DNA of 64,000 bases. Origin: Bacteroidota bacterium (GTDB lineage Bacteria; Bacteroidota; Rhodothermia; Rhodothermales; UBA10348). The notes beneath the pieces were generated by a model. That model saw only the letters and a program-made list of their open reading frames with translations. It was not told the origin of the DNA and did not search any database. Location: positions 1-64,000 of the forward strand of contig JADFHF010000016.1 in the NCBI GenBank assembly GCA_022567305.1. Reading direction: 5' to 3'. Position numbers and translations under genes: made by a program. Positions within the stretch are counted from its first letter, which is position 1, and every line of letters starts with the position of its first letter. Shown in pieces: positions 54,973 through 64,000 of this stretch.

Positions 54973-55575
54973 TTATTTCGAATACAGCTCGACAATGAGC
55001 TGTTCGCGAATATTTTCTGGAATGTCTTCGCGATTCGGGTAGTCAAGGAATTTCCCCTGAAGCTTTTGTCTATCGACTTCAAGCCATGGAGCACTCCGTC
55101 TCGTTCGTTTTATGGCATCCTGGATGACAAAGAGATGTCGACTACGTGGTCGAATCGAGATGATGTCTCCGGAGCAAATTTGTGCAGACGGAATGTTGAC
55201 GACGTGGTCGTTCACCATAACATGTCCGTGGTTCACGAGCTGCCTGGCTTGCCTTCGTGTCACCGAAAAACCAAGGCGGTAGACGGTATTGTCCAGTCGT
55301 GCCTCAAGGAATTTCAAGAGGTTCTCACCCGTAATTCCCTTCTTGCGGGCGGCTTTATCAAAAAGTTTGCGAAATTGGCGCTCCAGTAACCCGTACGTGT
55401 ATTTCGCTTTCTGCTTCTCTTTCAGCTGGATTGCGTACTCGCTCTCCTTCTGCCTCCGCCCTCGACCGTGTTGGCCGGGTGGATGGGGTTTTCGTTCAAG
55501 CGCCTTGCTGGGACCGAAGATCGGCTCCTTAAATCGCCGAGCTATTTTCTGTTTAGGGCCTCGATATCGGGCCAT
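54973..55575 (-). CDS. rpsD: Ribosomal protein S4
   Basis: A 200-residue small-subunit primary rRNA-binding protein. It begins MARYRGPKQKIARRF, and the S4 RNA-binding domain is near residues 93-155 (RLDNTVYRLGF, ARQLVNHGHVMVN). In E. coli S4 also represses the alpha operon; whether that holds here cannot be seen. A hairpin lies between rpsK and this gene. Confidence 0.97.
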   Translation of the reverse strand: MARYRGPKQKIARRFKEPIFGPSKALERKPHPPGQHGRGRRQKESEYAIQLKEKQKAKYTYGLLERQFRKLFDKAARKKGITGENLLKFLEARLDNTVYRLGFSVTRRQARQLVNHGHVMVNDHVVNIPSAQICSGDIISIRPRSRHLFVIQDAIKRTRRSAPWLEVDRQKLQGKFLDYPNREDIPENIREQLIVELYSK

Positions 55576-55653
55576 ATGACAATTCCTCTCGTTTGTTGTT
55601 TTGTTTTCAAACGTACGAGCGCCGTCAGAGCACCCGTAGCAGGGCTTATGGAA

Positions 55654-55670
55654 AAGAGGTTACGCCTCTT
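55654..55670. other. Intercistronic hairpin between rpsK and rpsD
   Basis: AAGAGG-TTACG-CCTCTT forms a 6-base perfect stem with a 5-base loop, and TTTCC follows on the minus strand. It sits within the 113 bases between rpsK and rpsD. It may be a weak terminator, an RNA-processing site or a stabiliser. Confidence 0.4.
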
Positions 55671-55688
55671 GTTGAATCTGCTCGATTC

Positions 55689-56081
55689 TCAGACACGGCG
55701 CCTCTTTGGTGGCCTGCAGCCATTATGTGGTACCGGAGTAACATCGCGAATGGTCGCGATTTCCAATCCGACTGTTGATAAGGCCCTGATTGCGGATTCG
55801 CGTCCACCCCCGGGGCCTTTTACGAAAACTTCTACACGACGAAGTCCAAGATCATATGCTTCCTGGGCAGCTGCCGTAGATGCTATCTGGGCCGCGTAGG
55901 GAGTGTTCTTTCTACTTCCCTTAAATCCCATCTTGCCTGAGCTGGCCCAGGCGATGGTATTCCCATATTGATCCGTAAGCGTTACAAGCACGTTGTTAAA
56001 TGTCGCTTTGATATGAGCCTGTCCATTGCTCTCAATGACGACATTCTTCTTGCGTGAACGTCCTTTTTGTCTTTTTGCCAT
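55689..56081 (-). CDS. rpsK: Ribosomal protein S11
   Basis: A 130-residue small-subunit platform protein. The conserved run includes [16 protein letters not shown] near residue 22, [14 protein letters not shown] near 52 and the C terminus [18 protein letters not shown] strongly basic N terminus ([11 protein letters not shown]) is usual. It follows rpsM, separated by 51 bases that contain an 18-base palindrome. Confidence 0.97.
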   Translation of the reverse strand: MAKRQKGRSRKKNVVIESNGQAHIKATFNNVLVTLTDQYGNTIAWASSGKMGFKGSRKNTPYAAQIASTAAAQEAYDLGLRRVEVFVKGPGGGRESAIRALSTVGLEIATIRDVTPVPHNGCRPPKRRRV

Positions 56082-56105
56082 TTCGATTCTTTAGAGCCTC
56101 TCGCA

Positions 56106-56123
56106 TCGGATTTCGAAATCCGA
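56106..56123. other. Perfect 18-base palindrome between rpsM and rpsK
   Basis: TCGGATTTCGAAATCCGA is a perfect inverted repeat. In RNA it can fold as a 7-base stem with a UCGA loop. It lies 24 bases before the rpsK ATG on the minus strand. No T tract follows, so it is more likely a processing or translational-control hairpin than a terminator. Confidence 0.5.
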
Positions 56124-56132
56124 CAACCAAGA

Positions 56133-56513
56133 TTACTTCCGCGCTGCCTGTTTCTTTCCTGCCACCGTTTTCTTCCGTCCTTTTCGCGTCCTCGCGTTCG
56201 TCTGGGTGCGCTGCCCCCTGACAGGGAGGCCACGACGGTGGCGTAGTCCTCTGTAGCAACCAATATCCATCAGTCGCTTGATATTCAGTTGTACCTCGGT
56301 GCGAAGTTGTCCTTCTACCTGGTACTCGTCTTCAACCGTACGACGGACCGAACGCGTTTGCTCGTCCGTCCAATTTTCCGGATGCTCATTCGGATCAATT
56401 CCGTGCTTTTCGAGAATCTCTTTCGCGCGAGATCGACCGATTCCAAAAATGGCTGTCAGTGCAATCTCTCCTCGCTTTGTATTCGGAACTTCGATTCCTG
56501 AAATTCGTGGCAT
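56133..56513 (-). CDS. rpsM: Ribosomal protein S13
   Basis: A 126-residue small-subunit head protein that contacts tRNA and S19. It begins [20 protein letters not shown], has the helix-hairpin-helix [13 protein letters not shown] near residue 24, and ends in the basic [19 protein letters not shown] tail. It lies between rpmJ and rpsK. Confidence 0.97.
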   Translation of the reverse strand: MPRISGIEVPNTKRGEIALTAIFGIGRSRAKEILEKHGIDPNEHPENWTDEQTRSVRRTVEDEYQVEGQLRTEVQLNIKRLMDIGCYRGLRHRRGLPVRGQRTQTNARTRKGRKKTVAGKKQAARK

Positions 56514-56562
56514 TACAAGTTCTGTCTATAAGGCCTGCGCCAATCTGACGCAGACGGAGTAT

Positions 56563-56679
56563 TTATCCCTGTCGTTGTTTGTGCCTAGGGGTCTTCTTGT
56601 TTATCACGTAGATGCGACCTTTCCGACGAACAATCTTGTCGTCAGAGCTCCGCTTTTTAACACTTGATCGAACTTTCAT
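56563..56679 (-). CDS. rpmJ: Ribosomal protein L36 (zinc-free form)
   Basis: A 38-residue protein found by reading the gap between infA and rpsM. It starts [15 protein letters not shown] at an ATG at 56679 and ends in TPRHKQRQG with a TAA at 56563-56565. The cysteine ligands of zinc-binding L36 are replaced (KKRSSDDK and VINKK), so this is the C-minus form, which does not need zinc. Its position between infA and rpsM is the standard one. Confidence 0.95.
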   Translation of the reverse strand: MKVRSSVKKRSSDDKIVRRKGRIYVINKKTPRHKQRQG

Positions 56680-56777
56680 CGTGATCTAGTTTGGTTGAAG
56701 GCCGGAAATAACCTTTCTTGAATTAGCCGATAGCTTACTACATCTTGACGGTTTTGTTCATATCTCAATGGTGACGC

Positions 56778-56996
56778 TTACTTGTAACGATAGACAATTC
56801 TACCCTTCGAAAGGTCGTACGGAGAGAGTTCAACTTTCACCCGGTCACCCGGAAGAATTTTGATAAAGTACATCCGCATTTTGCCAGAGAGAAGTCCAAG
56901 GATCTCGTGTCCGTTTTCTAGCCTCACGCGAAACTGTGCGTTCGGTAATGCATCGATGACTTCGCCATCTTGCTCTATCGGCTGTTGTTTAGCCAT
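56778..56996 (-). CDS. infA: Translation initiation factor IF-1
   Basis: A 72-residue OB-fold protein that binds the ribosomal A site during initiation. Diagnostic sequence includes [40 protein letters not shown] and the C-terminal [12 protein letters not shown]. Its ATG lies one base after the map stop codon, so translation is probably coupled. Confidence 0.97.
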   Translation of the reverse strand: MAKQQPIEQDGEVIDALPNAQFRVRLENGHEILGLLSGKMRMYFIKILPGDRVKVELSPYDLSKGRIVYRYK

Positions 56997-56997
56997 T

Positions 56998-57810
56998 TTA
57001 TGCTTCGGCTGTCGTTTTGTATGGTAGTACCTCTAAGACGTCTTCGATATACGAGAACGTTGTCAAGACCTCCGCATTTCCGCGTCGGACCACCACCATA
57101 TGTTCATAATGTGCAGACGGAAAACCATCTGATGTTCGAACCGTCCATCCATCAGCATCTGTCAAGACGCCAGGCCCGCCGCGATTGATCATCGGTTCGA
57201 TACAAATCACTAGACCCTCCCGGAGCTTCCTGCCGTTTCCAGGCCGCCCGAAGTTGGGTACCTGCGGTTCTTCATGCAGATTCTGACCAATTCCATGACC
57301 AACCAGGTCTCGTACGATACCAAATCCACCGGCATCACACCTCTCCTGAACGGCCCATCCAATATCGCCGAGGCGGTTACCGGCGATGGCTTTGTCCACA
57401 GCGCTTTGCAAAGCGTCGTATGTTACACAACAGAGTGCTTCGTTTGCTTTGGACAATTCGCCCACCATAAACGTGTAAGCGCTGTCTCCATAATATCCGT
57501 CGAGAACTACACCGCAGTCTATCGAAACCAAGTCCCCGTTTTCCAGCGGAGTGTTTCCGGGAATACCATGAACCACTTCGTCATTCACTGACGTACAGAG
57601 TGTCGCAGGAAATACATTCTTTCCCACTTTGTATCCCTTGAAGGCCGAGATAGCGCCATGGGCAGTGATGAATTCGTCTGCGATCGAATCCAAATAACCG
57701 GTGGTGACCCCGGGCGCAATATGACGCGCGACTTCGCCAAGCGTACGTCCGACTAAATCGGCGGACGCGCGCATGCGCTCAATCTCATATTCACTTTTCA
57801 GGTATACCAT
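56998..57810 (-). CDS. map: Type I methionine aminopeptidase
   Basis: A 270-residue metalloprotease that removes N-terminal methionine. The metal ligands fall in [19 protein letters not shown] (two Asp) near residue 96, [12 protein letters not shown] (His) near 171, and the Glu residues in [10 protein letters not shown] near 206 and HYEHMVVV near 238. It lies between secY and infA, as in other Bacteroidota-type clusters; adk, often found here, is absent. Confidence 0.96.
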   Translation of the reverse strand: MVYLKSEYEIERMRASADLVGRTLGEVARHIAPGVTTGYLDSIADEFITAHGAISAFKGYKVGKNVFPATLCTSVNDEVVHGIPGNTPLENGDLVSIDCGVVLDGYYGDSAYTFMVGELSKANEALCCVTYDALQSAVDKAIAGNRLGDIGWAVQERCDAGGFGIVRDLVGHGIGQNLHEEPQVPNFGRPGNGRKLREGLVICIEPMINRGGPGVLTDADGWTVRTSDGFPSAHYEHMVVVRRGNAEVLTTFSYIEDVLEVLPYKTTAEA

Positions 57811-57835
57811 GTAAAGACTCTGTTGACCGAGAGAT

Positions 57836-59149
57836 CTATCGGCGTGATCTTATACGGCCAGTTTTCATGAATCCATCGTAATGTCTCATGAGAAGATGAC
57901 TCTCGATCTGCTGCAACGTATCGAGCGTGACCCCAACTATGATCAGCAAGCTGGTTCCGCCAAAGAAATTCGCAAATCCCTGGGTCACTCCGAAGCGTAT
58001 CGCAAATGCCGGTAGGATCGCAACCAAACCGAGGAAAATCGATCCGGGAAGCGTGATTCGTGTTAGAATGTTATCGATGAATTCACTTGTGTGCTTTCCG
58101 GGTCTGATACCGGGAATAAACCCACCCTGACGTTTCATAGTGTCAGCCATTTCCCGGGGGTTCACCGCAATGGCAGTATAGAAATACGTAAAAAACACAC
58201 AAACGGTAAAGAACATCGCCGAATATCCCATAGATGAGATGTCCACGAAGAACGCACCAAACTGTGCCATGAACTGGCTGTTCGGAAAGAATTGTGCGAA
58301 TGTCGCAGGCACAAACATGATTGATTGAGCGAAAATAATGGGCATGACACCGGCTGCGTTTACGCGAAGTGGTAAATACTGCGTCGAGCCACCATATACT
58401 TTTCGGCCAACAACGCGCTTGGCGTATTGGACAGGAATCTTGCGCATTCCCTGGGTAACCAGCACCACCCCTGCGGTGACCAGAGCGAATACACCCAACT
58501 CAATTAGAAAGATGAAGAGGTTGCCTGAGAGCTGGAATTCATTGACGAGGGATTGCGGCAGAAACGCGATAATACCGATCATAATGATCAACGAAATTCC
58601 GTTCCCCAGTCCGTTCTCAGTAATGCGTTCTCCGAGCCACATGACGAACATGGTCCCAGACGTCAACACGATGACCGTAGAGACCGTGAAAAACGTGTTG
58701 CCAATTACGATGGCTTGTCCAGTGGCTCCGAACTGCAGATTGACAGAGAATGCGACCGACTGCATTGCGGTGATCGCTATCGTTCCGTACCGCGTGAGCT
58801 GAGTTATTTTCCGTCTACCTTCTTCTCCTTCCCGTTGAAGCTTTTGGAAATACGGCACCGCCGCACCCATGAGCTGAATAATAATCGATGCCGTGATATA
58901 GGGCATGATGCCCAGGGCGAAAATCCCTGCTGCACTAAACGCACCACCCACGAACATGTCTAACAAACCCAATAAATTATTGGGATCACTGCTCGCATTG
59001 ATATCTGCGAGAACACTCGCATTTACACCAGGAAGTGTAACGAATGCCCCCAAACGATAGATGAGAAGAAGTCCGAGCGTATAGATTATGCGCCGTCGAA
59101 GCTCTTCGATCTTCCAAATATTTCGAACGCTTTCGGTAAGACCCGCCAT
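57836..59149 (-). CDS. secY: Preprotein translocase subunit SecY
   Basis: A 437-residue polytopic protein with ten hydrophobic helices that forms the SecYEG channel in the inner membrane. Family segments: TLGLLLIYRLGAFVTLPGVN near residue 24, GIMPYITASIIIQLM (TM2) near 81, and the cytoplasmic loop with NPREMADTMKRQGGFIPGIRPGK near 330. Translation follows rplO in the ribosomal cluster, and map lies 25 bases downstream. Confidence 0.97.
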   Translation of the reverse strand: MAGLTESVRNIWKIEELRRRIIYTLGLLLIYRLGAFVTLPGVNASVLADINASSDPNNLLGLLDMFVGGAFSAAGIFALGIMPYITASIIIQLMGAAVPYFQKLQREGEEGRRKITQLTRYGTIAITAMQSVAFSVNLQFGATGQAIVIGNTFFTVSTVIVLTSGTMFVMWLGERITENGLGNGISLIIMIGIIAFLPQSLVNEFQLSGNLFIFLIELGVFALVTAGVVLVTQGMRKIPVQYAKRVVGRKVYGGSTQYLPLRVNAAGVMPIIFAQSIMFVPATFAQFFPNSQFMAQFGAFFVDISSMGYSAMFFTVCVFFTYFYTAIAVNPREMADTMKRQGGFIPGIRPGKHTSEFIDNILTRITLPGSIFLGLVAILPAFAIRFGVTQGFANFFGGTSLLIIVGVTLDTLQQIESHLLMRHYDGFMKTGRIRSRR

Positions 59150-59191
59150 GACTTTTCCGTGTTCTCTCGGTTAGGAAAGCGTGATTGGTGA

Positions 59192-59650
59192 CTAGAGTTC
59201 AGTGATCGAACCGCCAGCGGCTTCGATTTTCGTCTTGGCAGATGCACTAAAAGCATGCGCAGAAACACTCAACGCACTTTCAATCTCACCACCACCCAAT
59301 ATTTTAACCCGATCTGTTTTGCGAACCAGGCCCACTCCGAGGAGAATCGCTGGGGTTACCTGCTCCGTAGGATCGATCTTTCCAGTCGTGGCAAGCTCGT
59401 TCAATTTCGATACGTTGACGGGTCGAAATTCTTTTCGAAACCGATTCTTGAAGCCATACTTAGGCACCCGGCGTTGCAACGGCATTTGACCCCCTTCAAA
59501 CCAGTCCGGTATCTTTGAACCGGCCCGACTCTTCTGGCCCTTGTTTCCCTTCGTTGAGCTGTGACCGCCCAATCCAGAACCGACACCACGACCGAGTCGC
59601 TTCTTCTTTTTAGTTGAACCCGCTGCGGGTTTGAGATTACTAAGATCCAT
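59192..59650 (-). CDS. rplO: Ribosomal protein L15
   Basis: A 152-residue large-subunit protein. It begins MDLSNLKPAAGSTKKKKRLG; the glycine-rich GRGVGSGLGGHSSTKGNKGQ segment near residue 20 is diagnostic, and VKILGGGEIESALSVSAHAFS is in the C-terminal half. It lies between rpmD and secY, 92 bases from rpmD. Confidence 0.97.
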   Translation of the reverse strand: MDLSNLKPAAGSTKKKKRLGRGVGSGLGGHSSTKGNKGQKSRAGSKIPDWFEGGQMPLQRRVPKYGFKNRFRKEFRPVNVSKLNELATTGKIDPTEQVTPAILLGVGLVRKTDRVKILGGGEIESALSVSAHAFSASAKTKIEAAGGSITEL

Positions 59651-59742
59651 TGCTTTTGCTATTACGTCTTCACGTTTCGAGTAAAGACTCGCTTGGTTTT
59701 GAATTTCAGTGCGCCTACTGCCTGAGACGCGCTGTGTCCCGG

Positions 59743-59940
59743 TCAGGCCTCCTCAATATCGACGAGATGACCCACTTTGTTCAACATCCCCCGCATTTCC
59801 GGAGTGTCGTCGTGAATCACAGTTTGGTGCAATCGTCTGAGTCCAAGCGCGGCCATAGTTCGCTTTTGATTCTCAGGTCGTCGAATGATGCTTCGAACCT
59901 GAGTAATCTTTAATTGAGGAGCCTTTTTCTTTGCAGTCAT
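59743..59940 (-). CDS. rpmD: Ribosomal protein L30
   Basis: A 65-residue protein with the L30 pattern LKITQVRSIIRRPENQKRTM near residue 9 and ALGLRRLHQTVIHDDTPEM near residue 31. It is small and basic, lying between rpsE and rplO as in other bacteria. Confidence 0.95.
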   Translation of the reverse strand: MTAKKKAPQLKITQVRSIIRRPENQKRTMAALGLRRLHQTVIHDDTPEMRGMLNKVGHLVDIEEA

Positions 59941-59959
59941 TTCTACTACTTAAACTCGT

Positions 59960-60490
59960 TTAGCCTTCAAACACGCGTTTGAGAGGAATTCCTCGCCGTT
60001 TTGCCACACTCATCGGATCTTCTAGATTCTTGAGTGCATCAATCGTTGCACCCACCTGATTGTGAGGATTACTCGATCCGAGTGATTTCGAAAGAATGTC
60101 GGAATAGCCGGCGCATTCCAGGACAGCGCGCACACCGCCCCCGGCAATTACACCTGTTCCGCTGGATGCCGGCTTCAGGAGAACGCGACCTGCGTCCTGC
60201 CGACCGATAACTTGATGCGGGATGGTACCTCTATTCATCGGTACATGAATCACCTTCTTCTTAGCGTCATCGGTTCCCTTCTTAATAGCGTCTGCCACTT
60301 CGTTGGCCTTCCCGAGACCAGCACCGACATTACCCTTACCGTCACCAACAACGACGACGGCATTAAATGAAAATCTCCGACCTCCTTTGACGACCTTAGC
60401 CACTCGCTTTACCGACACCAGGCGTTCTACCCATTCGGATTGAGGTTCGGATACCCGATCACGTTGTTGACGACTTCTTCCTTTTGCCAT
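59960..60490 (-). CDS. rpsE: Ribosomal protein S5
   Basis: A 176-residue small-subunit protein acting in decoding fidelity. The double-stranded RNA-binding-like part carries [20 protein letters not shown] near residue 29 and [15 protein letters not shown] near 53. The C-terminal part has [20 protein letters not shown] near 107. It lies between rplR and rpmD. Confidence 0.97.
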   Translation of the reverse strand: MAKGRSRQQRDRVSEPQSEWVERLVSVKRVAKVVKGGRRFSFNAVVVVGDGKGNVGAGLGKANEVADAIKKGTDDAKKKVIHVPMNRGTIPHQVIGRQDAGRVLLKPASSGTGVIAGGGVRAVLECAGYSDILSKSLGSSNPHNQVGATIDALKNLEDPMSVAKRRGIPLKRVFEG

Positions 60491-60523
60491 ACTTGATTCT
60501 TCTTAGTTACAATTCTGAAGCTG

Positions 60524-60874
60524 TCAGATCTTCAGCCCGCCTTCCCGGGCACCATCTGCCACTGCTTTCATACGCCCGTGAAAGCGAAATCCGTTGCGGT
60601 CTACCAGAGCGACCTTAATACCGTTCTCCTTTGCACGTTCAGCAAGACGTAACCCAACTGCTTTTCCAATGGCTACTGGGTTTTTTCCGGTCAGTGAACC
60701 ATCGAGACTGGACGCCGAAACCAGCGTATTGCCAGCAACGTCGTCGATGAGCTGCGCATAAATGTGTCGATTGGACCGATACACGGTCAACCGAGGTCTT
60801 TCTGCTGTCCCAGAAATTTTCCGTCGAATACCTCTCTTGATCCGCAGTCGACGTTCTTGTTTGCTCTTCGCCAT
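60524..60874 (-). CDS. rplR: Ribosomal protein L18
   Basis: A protein of about 116 residues that binds 5S rRNA. Segments: [20 protein letters not shown] at the basic N terminus, [17 protein letters not shown], and [20 protein letters not shown] at the C terminus. The start at 60874 (MAKSKQER) was preferred over an ATG three codons upstream because it matches the usual family beginning. Confidence 0.96.
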   Translation of the reverse strand: MAKSKQERRLRIKRGIRRKISGTAERPRLTVYRSNRHIYAQLIDDVAGNTLVSASSLDGSLTGKNPVAIGKAVGLRLAERAKENGIKVALVDRNGFRFHGRMKAVADGAREGGLKI

Positions 60875-60940
60875 TCTTGTCATCTCTGTCTGATGCTAAA
60901 CGGCGTATTAAACCGTCCGGCGCTCTATCCAATTCCGTTC

Positions 60941-61495
60941 TTAACCAGCTGCTGTCTTTCCTGCCTTTCTCCGAACGTACTCATCAACATAGCGAACACC
61001 CTTTCCCTTATAGGGCTCCGGTGGCCTCAGGCTACGAATCTTCGCGGCTACCTGACCCACTTTTTGCTTGTCAATTCCGTCAACAATGATGAAGGTATTT
61101 TTACCTCGTTTTATATCTACACTTATATCCACGCCCTCTGGGGGAACGAAAAAAATAGAATGAGAATAACCGAGAGCCAGCTCAAGTACTCCGTTCTCTA
61201 CAATTGCACGATAGCCCACACCGATGACCTCTAGTTCGCGTCGAAAACCCTCGGTAACCCCGGTGATCATGCCGTCCAGCAACGATCTGTAAAGGCCATG
61301 CAGTGACTTATGACGCTTCTGCTCGGTCGGTCTTTTTACCAAAAGGTCGCCTTCTCCCATTTCAACCATTATGTCAGGGTCGACCTGAAGGGATAATTCT
61401 CCTTTGGGTCCTTTTACCGTCACCAGGTTATTCGATCCAATATCGACGGTAACGCCGTCCAATATGGTGATCGGAAGATATCCTACTCGTGACAT
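60941..61495 (-). CDS. rplF: Ribosomal protein L6
   Basis: A 184-residue large-subunit protein made of two similar domains. It begins MSRVGYLPITILDGVTVDI, has VTVKGPKGELSLQVDPDI near residue 27, and the diagnostic C-terminal SLRPPEPYKGKGVRYVDEYV near residue 152. It lies between rpsH and rplR. Confidence 0.97.
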   Translation of the reverse strand: MSRVGYLPITILDGVTVDIGSNNLVTVKGPKGELSLQVDPDIMVEMGEGDLLVKRPTEQKRHKSLHGLYRSLLDGMITGVTEGFRRELEVIGVGYRAIVENGVLELALGYSHSIFFVPPEGVDISVDIKRGKNTFIIVDGIDKQKVGQVAAKIRSLRPPEPYKGKGVRYVDEYVRRKAGKTAAG

Positions 61496-61532
61496 GTTTT
61501 TTTCTCTTTATCTTATGTGTTCGGCAATCACT

Positions 61533-61934
61533 CTAGTAAACGTACACGAGGACTTCACCACCAATGCTGTGCGTGCGCGCCTCTTTGTCGGACAACACCC
61601 CTCGTGACGTAGACAGGATCGCAATGCCCAGACCGTTCAGAACACGTGGAAGATCTCTCGCATTGACATAACGCCGAAGCCCGGGTTTGGAAACTCGACG
61701 AAGTGACCGGATAACGGGCTTACCGTTTGCCTCGTACTTCAGATATATCCGAAGAAGGCCTTGATTCCCGTCATCAACGTTCAGATATCGTTGGATATAC
61801 CCCTTGTCCATCAATATCTGAGTAATCGCTCGCTTTACTTTCGAAGAAGGTATGTCGACGTGCCGATGATCGGCCTTCTGGGCATTCCGAATGCGGGCCA
61901 GATAATCAGATATGGGATCTGTGATTGCGCTCAT
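61533..61934 (-). CDS. rpsH: Ribosomal protein S8
   Basis: A 133-residue primary 16S rRNA-binding protein. It starts MSAITDPISDYLARIRNAQ; family segments are SRRGV-like RVSKPGLRRYVNARDLPRVL near residue 80, and LSTSRGVLSDKEARTHSIGG near 107. In E. coli S8 is the translational repressor of the spc operon; no leader element can be identified here. Confidence 0.97.
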   Translation of the reverse strand: MSAITDPISDYLARIRNAQKADHRHVDIPSSKVKRAITQILMDKGYIQRYLNVDDGNQGLLRIYLKYEANGKPVIRSLRRVSKPGLRRYVNARDLPRVLNGLGIAILSTSRGVLSDKEARTHSIGGEVLVYVY

Positions 61935-62007
61935 AATTTACGGTTGTTTTCTACTGCGGCAGATGGCTTATCCGCCTGTGCAGCTTGGACGTACTCTACT
62001 CTTCTGT

Positions 62008-62277
62008 TTACCAGCTCGATTTCCGGATTCCAGGAATAATGCCACTCCGTGCCATATTCCGAAACGTGATACGCGACAACCCGAAATGACGCATATATCC
62101 TCTGGACCGACCCGTTAACGCGCATCGGTTGTGGAGTCTGACCGGACTCGAATTGCGAGGGAGCTTCTGGAGACCCTCCCAGTCACCAGCCTCTTTGAGT
62201 GCCTTGCGTCTTTCAGCGAACTGCGCAACCAGTCGTTGTCGTTTCTTTTCGCGTGCAATCCAGCTTTTCTTCGCCAT
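62008..62277 (-). CDS. rpsN: Ribosomal protein S14 (zinc-free form)
   Basis: An 89-residue S14 of the longer type without the CxxC zinc motif. It begins [20 protein letters not shown] and has [20 protein letters not shown] and [17 protein letters not shown]. It lies between rplE and rpsH. Together with the zinc-free L36 it suggests a cluster not dependent on zinc for these subunits. Confidence 0.96.
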   Translation of the reverse strand: MAKKSWIAREKKRQRLVAQFAERRKALKEAGDWEGLQKLPRNSSPVRLHNRCALTGRSRGYMRHFGLSRITFRNMARSGIIPGIRKSSW

Positions 62278-62323
62278 ATTCTATATTCGTTTTTCCCGGA
62301 TTCGTCCCCGGGACATCATCGTA

Positions 62324-62884
62324 CTAATTGTCTCGTCTTTCAAACGGAAGACCGAACGCCTTAAGAAGCGCCAACGCTTCTTCATCCGTCTTGGCCGTTG
62401 TTACAAACGTGATATCCAGTCCACTAATACGAGCGATTTTATCCACCTCGATTTCAGGAAACACAATCTGCTCTTTTATTCCCAGAGAGTAATTGCCTCG
62501 GCCATCGAAGCTCTTGTCCGGAATTCCGCGGAAGTCGCGAACTCTCGGCAGGGTAAGCGTAATGAGACGATCCAGGAACTCGAACATCGTTTCGCCTCTG
62601 AGCGTAACGGACGCACCAATGGGCATCCCTTGTCGCAATTTGAAATTTGATACGCTTCGTCGCGCATTACGAACGACTGGATGTTGCCCGGTTATGACTC
62701 GTAATTCGTCGACGGCATCATCTACGACCTTCTTCGACAGCGCAGCTTCTCCGACTCCCTTGTTCACGCAGATTTTTACGAGTTTAGGTACCTGCATCAC
62801 ATTTGAGTACGAAAACTCTTTCATGAGGGCAGGTACAATCTCACCGCTGTACTGTGTTTTTAATCTTGGTATGTATCCTTCCAT
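62324..62884 (-). CDS. rplE: Ribosomal protein L5
   Basis: A 186-residue 5S rRNA-binding protein. Segments: [20 protein letters not shown] near residue 29, [20 protein letters not shown] near 79, and [19 protein letters not shown] near 130, with the C-terminal [20 protein letters not shown]. It lies between rplX and rpsN. Confidence 0.97.
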   Translation of the reverse strand: MEGYIPRLKTQYSGEIVPALMKEFSYSNVMQVPKLVKICVNKGVGEAALSKKVVDDAVDELRVITGQHPVVRNARRSVSNFKLRQGMPIGASVTLRGETMFEFLDRLITLTLPRVRDFRGIPDKSFDGRGNYSLGIKEQIVFPEIEVDKIARISGLDITFVTTAKTDEEALALLKAFGLPFERRDN

Positions 62885-62924
62885 GTTCGTCTCTTCTTTC
62901 GACTACTCTTGGCCGCAAATGCCA

Positions 62925-63281
62925 TTAGCTATCCAACTCCTCACCTGTTGTGACTGCATACCGAACCCAGCGACTGCGTCCCGAATCTGGATCCTCGATC
63001 AGTTTTCGGCCAATGCGAGTCGGGTCGCCGTTAGAGTCAAGGGGCAAGACATTCGATACATGAATCGCACTCTCCTGTTCGATCCTTCCACCCTGAGGAT
63101 AAAGCTGGTTAGGCCGTGTATGGCGAATACGCACATTGACGCCTTCGATGATTACGCGCTCTTTACTTCGAAAAACGCGAAGCACTTTCCCTTCCTTTCC
63201 CTGATCGTTGCCAGAGAGCACTCGCACCATATCACCTTTACGAATGTGTAGCTTTTTCTGCTGATTCTTCGTTCTCGGCAT
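62925..63281 (-). CDS. rplX: Ribosomal protein L24
   Basis: A 118-residue assembly-initiator protein of the large subunit. The KOW motif is KGDMVRVLSGNDQGKEGKVL near residues 15-34, followed by VIIEGVNVRIRHTRPNQLYP and the N-terminal lysines MPRTKNQQKKLHIRK. The C terminus is slightly longer than in E. coli. It lies between rplN and rplE. Confidence 0.96.
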   Translation of the reverse strand: MPRTKNQQKKLHIRKGDMVRVLSGNDQGKEGKVLRVFRSKERVIIEGVNVRIRHTRPNQLYPQGGRIEQESAIHVSNVLPLDSNGDPTRIGRKLIEDPDSGRSRWVRYAVTTGEELDS

Positions 63282-63338
63282 GATTTACTTAATTCCTTTT
63301 ATCTGTTTAAGAGTACTGATTGCATAACGCGATGAGTC

Positions 63339-63707
63339 CTATAGAACTTCCGGTGCGAGAGATACGATTCGCATGTATTGTTTTTCTCGCAATTCCCTGG
63401 CTACGGGACCGAATATTCGCGTACCTCGTGGTTCTCCCTGCTCGTTGAGTAGAACTGCCGCGTTTTCATCAAATCGGATGTACGACCCATCGCGACGGCG
63501 ATATTCCTTTCGCGTCCGAACGACCACCGCTGTAGACACCTCTCCCTTCTTCACACTGCCATTGGGTATCGCTGATTTAACGGTCACAATGATTTGATCG
63601 CCTACCCGGGCATAGCGACGGCCGCTTCCACCGAGCACACGAATACAGAGCACCTCTTTGGCACCGCTGTTGTCGGCGACTTTCAGTCTGGATTCCTGCT
63701 GAATCAT
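63339..63707 (-). CDS. rplN: Ribosomal protein L14
   Basis: A 122-residue large-subunit protein at the subunit interface. It begins [20 protein letters not shown], with the family segments [20 protein letters not shown] near residue 31, [20 protein letters not shown] near 76 and the C-terminal [20 protein letters not shown]. It lies between rpsQ and rplX. Confidence 0.97.
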   Translation of the reverse strand: MIQQESRLKVADNSGAKEVLCIRVLGGSGRRYARVGDQIIVTVKSAIPNGSVKKGEVSTAVVVRTRKEYRRRDGSYIRFDENAAVLLNEQGEPRGTRIFGPVARELREKQYMRIVSLAPEVL

Positions 63708-63774
63708 GGTTTTCTACTACGCTTAACTTCCTGTCAACGGGATCTCGACGGACCGTTCGTTTACTTCAAATATG

Positions 63775-64000
63775 TTACTTTGCCCGTTCAAGCACTTCGA
63801 CCAGGCGCCAGCGTTTGTTCTTGCTGATCGGCCTTGTCTCCATGATTCGTACGGTGTCCCCTTCTCCAGCATCGTTCTGCTCATCATGAACCATGAGCTT
63901 CGTGGTTCTCTTAATGAACTTGCCGTAGATCGGGTGCTTGATCTGACGCTTGATCGCAACAAGAACGCTCTTGTCCATTTTGTTGCTGACAACCGTCCCG
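63775..64000 (-). CDS. rpsQ: Ribosomal protein S17 (5' end cut by the window)
   Basis: The gene reads in from the window edge: the last visible codons upstream of the first in-frame ATG spell GTVVSNK, which is S17 sequence, so the true start lies beyond base 64000. Visible diagnostic sequence: [40 protein letters not shown] and [17 protein letters not shown]17 is an OB-fold 16S rRNA-binding protein. It heads the part of the ribosomal cluster present here. Confidence 0.95.
   Translation of the reverse strand, partial: GTVVSNKMDKSVLVAIKRQIKHPIYGKFIKRTTKLMVHDEQNDAGEGDTVRIMETRPISKNKRWRLVEVLERAK

Overview
The window reads as chromosomal DNA of a free-living, Gram-negative (two-membrane) bacterium of the Bacteroidota/Rhodothermota group. 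This is an inference from gene content: TolC, an RND pump and TamB imply an outer membrane. The zinc-free L36 and S14, a Mrp protein without the C-terminal CxxC, a GPPG-repeat lipoprotein and a lone HsdR-N-like protein fit that group. Few genes have a clear Shine-Dalgarno sequence, and TTG or GTG starts are common. I see no tRNA, rRNA, CRISPR array, prophage or insertion sequence.

Layout. 1-5.1 kb is a loose region of small exported proteins (cupredoxin, ankyrin, HEAT-like, GPPG lipoprotein), an AlkA-type glycosylase and an apparently exported methyltransferase, with long gene-poor gaps. At 5.3-14.0 kb a mannose-1-phosphate guanylyltransferase precedes a tetR-tolC-hlyD-RND efflux operon with two operator-like palindromes upstream. 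At 14.0-18.0 kb a murein-recycling pair (Mpl and a frameshifted dipeptide epimerase) flanks an unrecognised 448-residue protein. From 18 to 31.5 kb come NRDE, AroB, TamB, guanine deaminase, an aminotransferase, a PAP-phosphatase-like protein, an HsdR-N domain protein, GdhA with a textbook terminator, and pyrB-pyrR. From 31.7 to 38.9 kb are a DUF58 protein, an M28 peptidase split by an in-frame TAG, NifU-like and Mrp Fe-S proteins, a frameshifted prmA and a four-repeat secreted protein. From 39.1 to 42.3 kb is a partner-switching module (SpoIIE phosphatase, STAS protein, HATPase kinase). From 42.3 to 52.6 kb are MenG/UbiE, Pfk, Aat, a biotin carrier, an SDR, a zinc/manganese ABC transporter, Def, RuvX, HU and Rel/SpoT.

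The last 11 kb (52.8-64.0) is the distal part of the large ribosomal protein cluster on the minus strand. Transcription order is rpsQ (cut by the window edge), rplN, rplX, rplE, rpsN, rpsH, rplF, rplR, rpsE, rpmD, rplO, secY, map, infA, rpmJ, rpsM, rpsK, rpsD, rpoA, rplQ. Its oddity is rplQ: L17 carries a C-terminal tail of about 230 residues made largely of acidic tandem repeats.

Most noteworthy are three otherwise well-conserved genes each broken by one apparent single-base lesion between 17 and 37 kb, the acidic repeat tail of L17, an RND pump with about six extra membrane helices, the four-repeat secreted protein, and the unknown protein inside the murein-recycling cluster. I did not find a clearly new multi-gene defence or mobile system.
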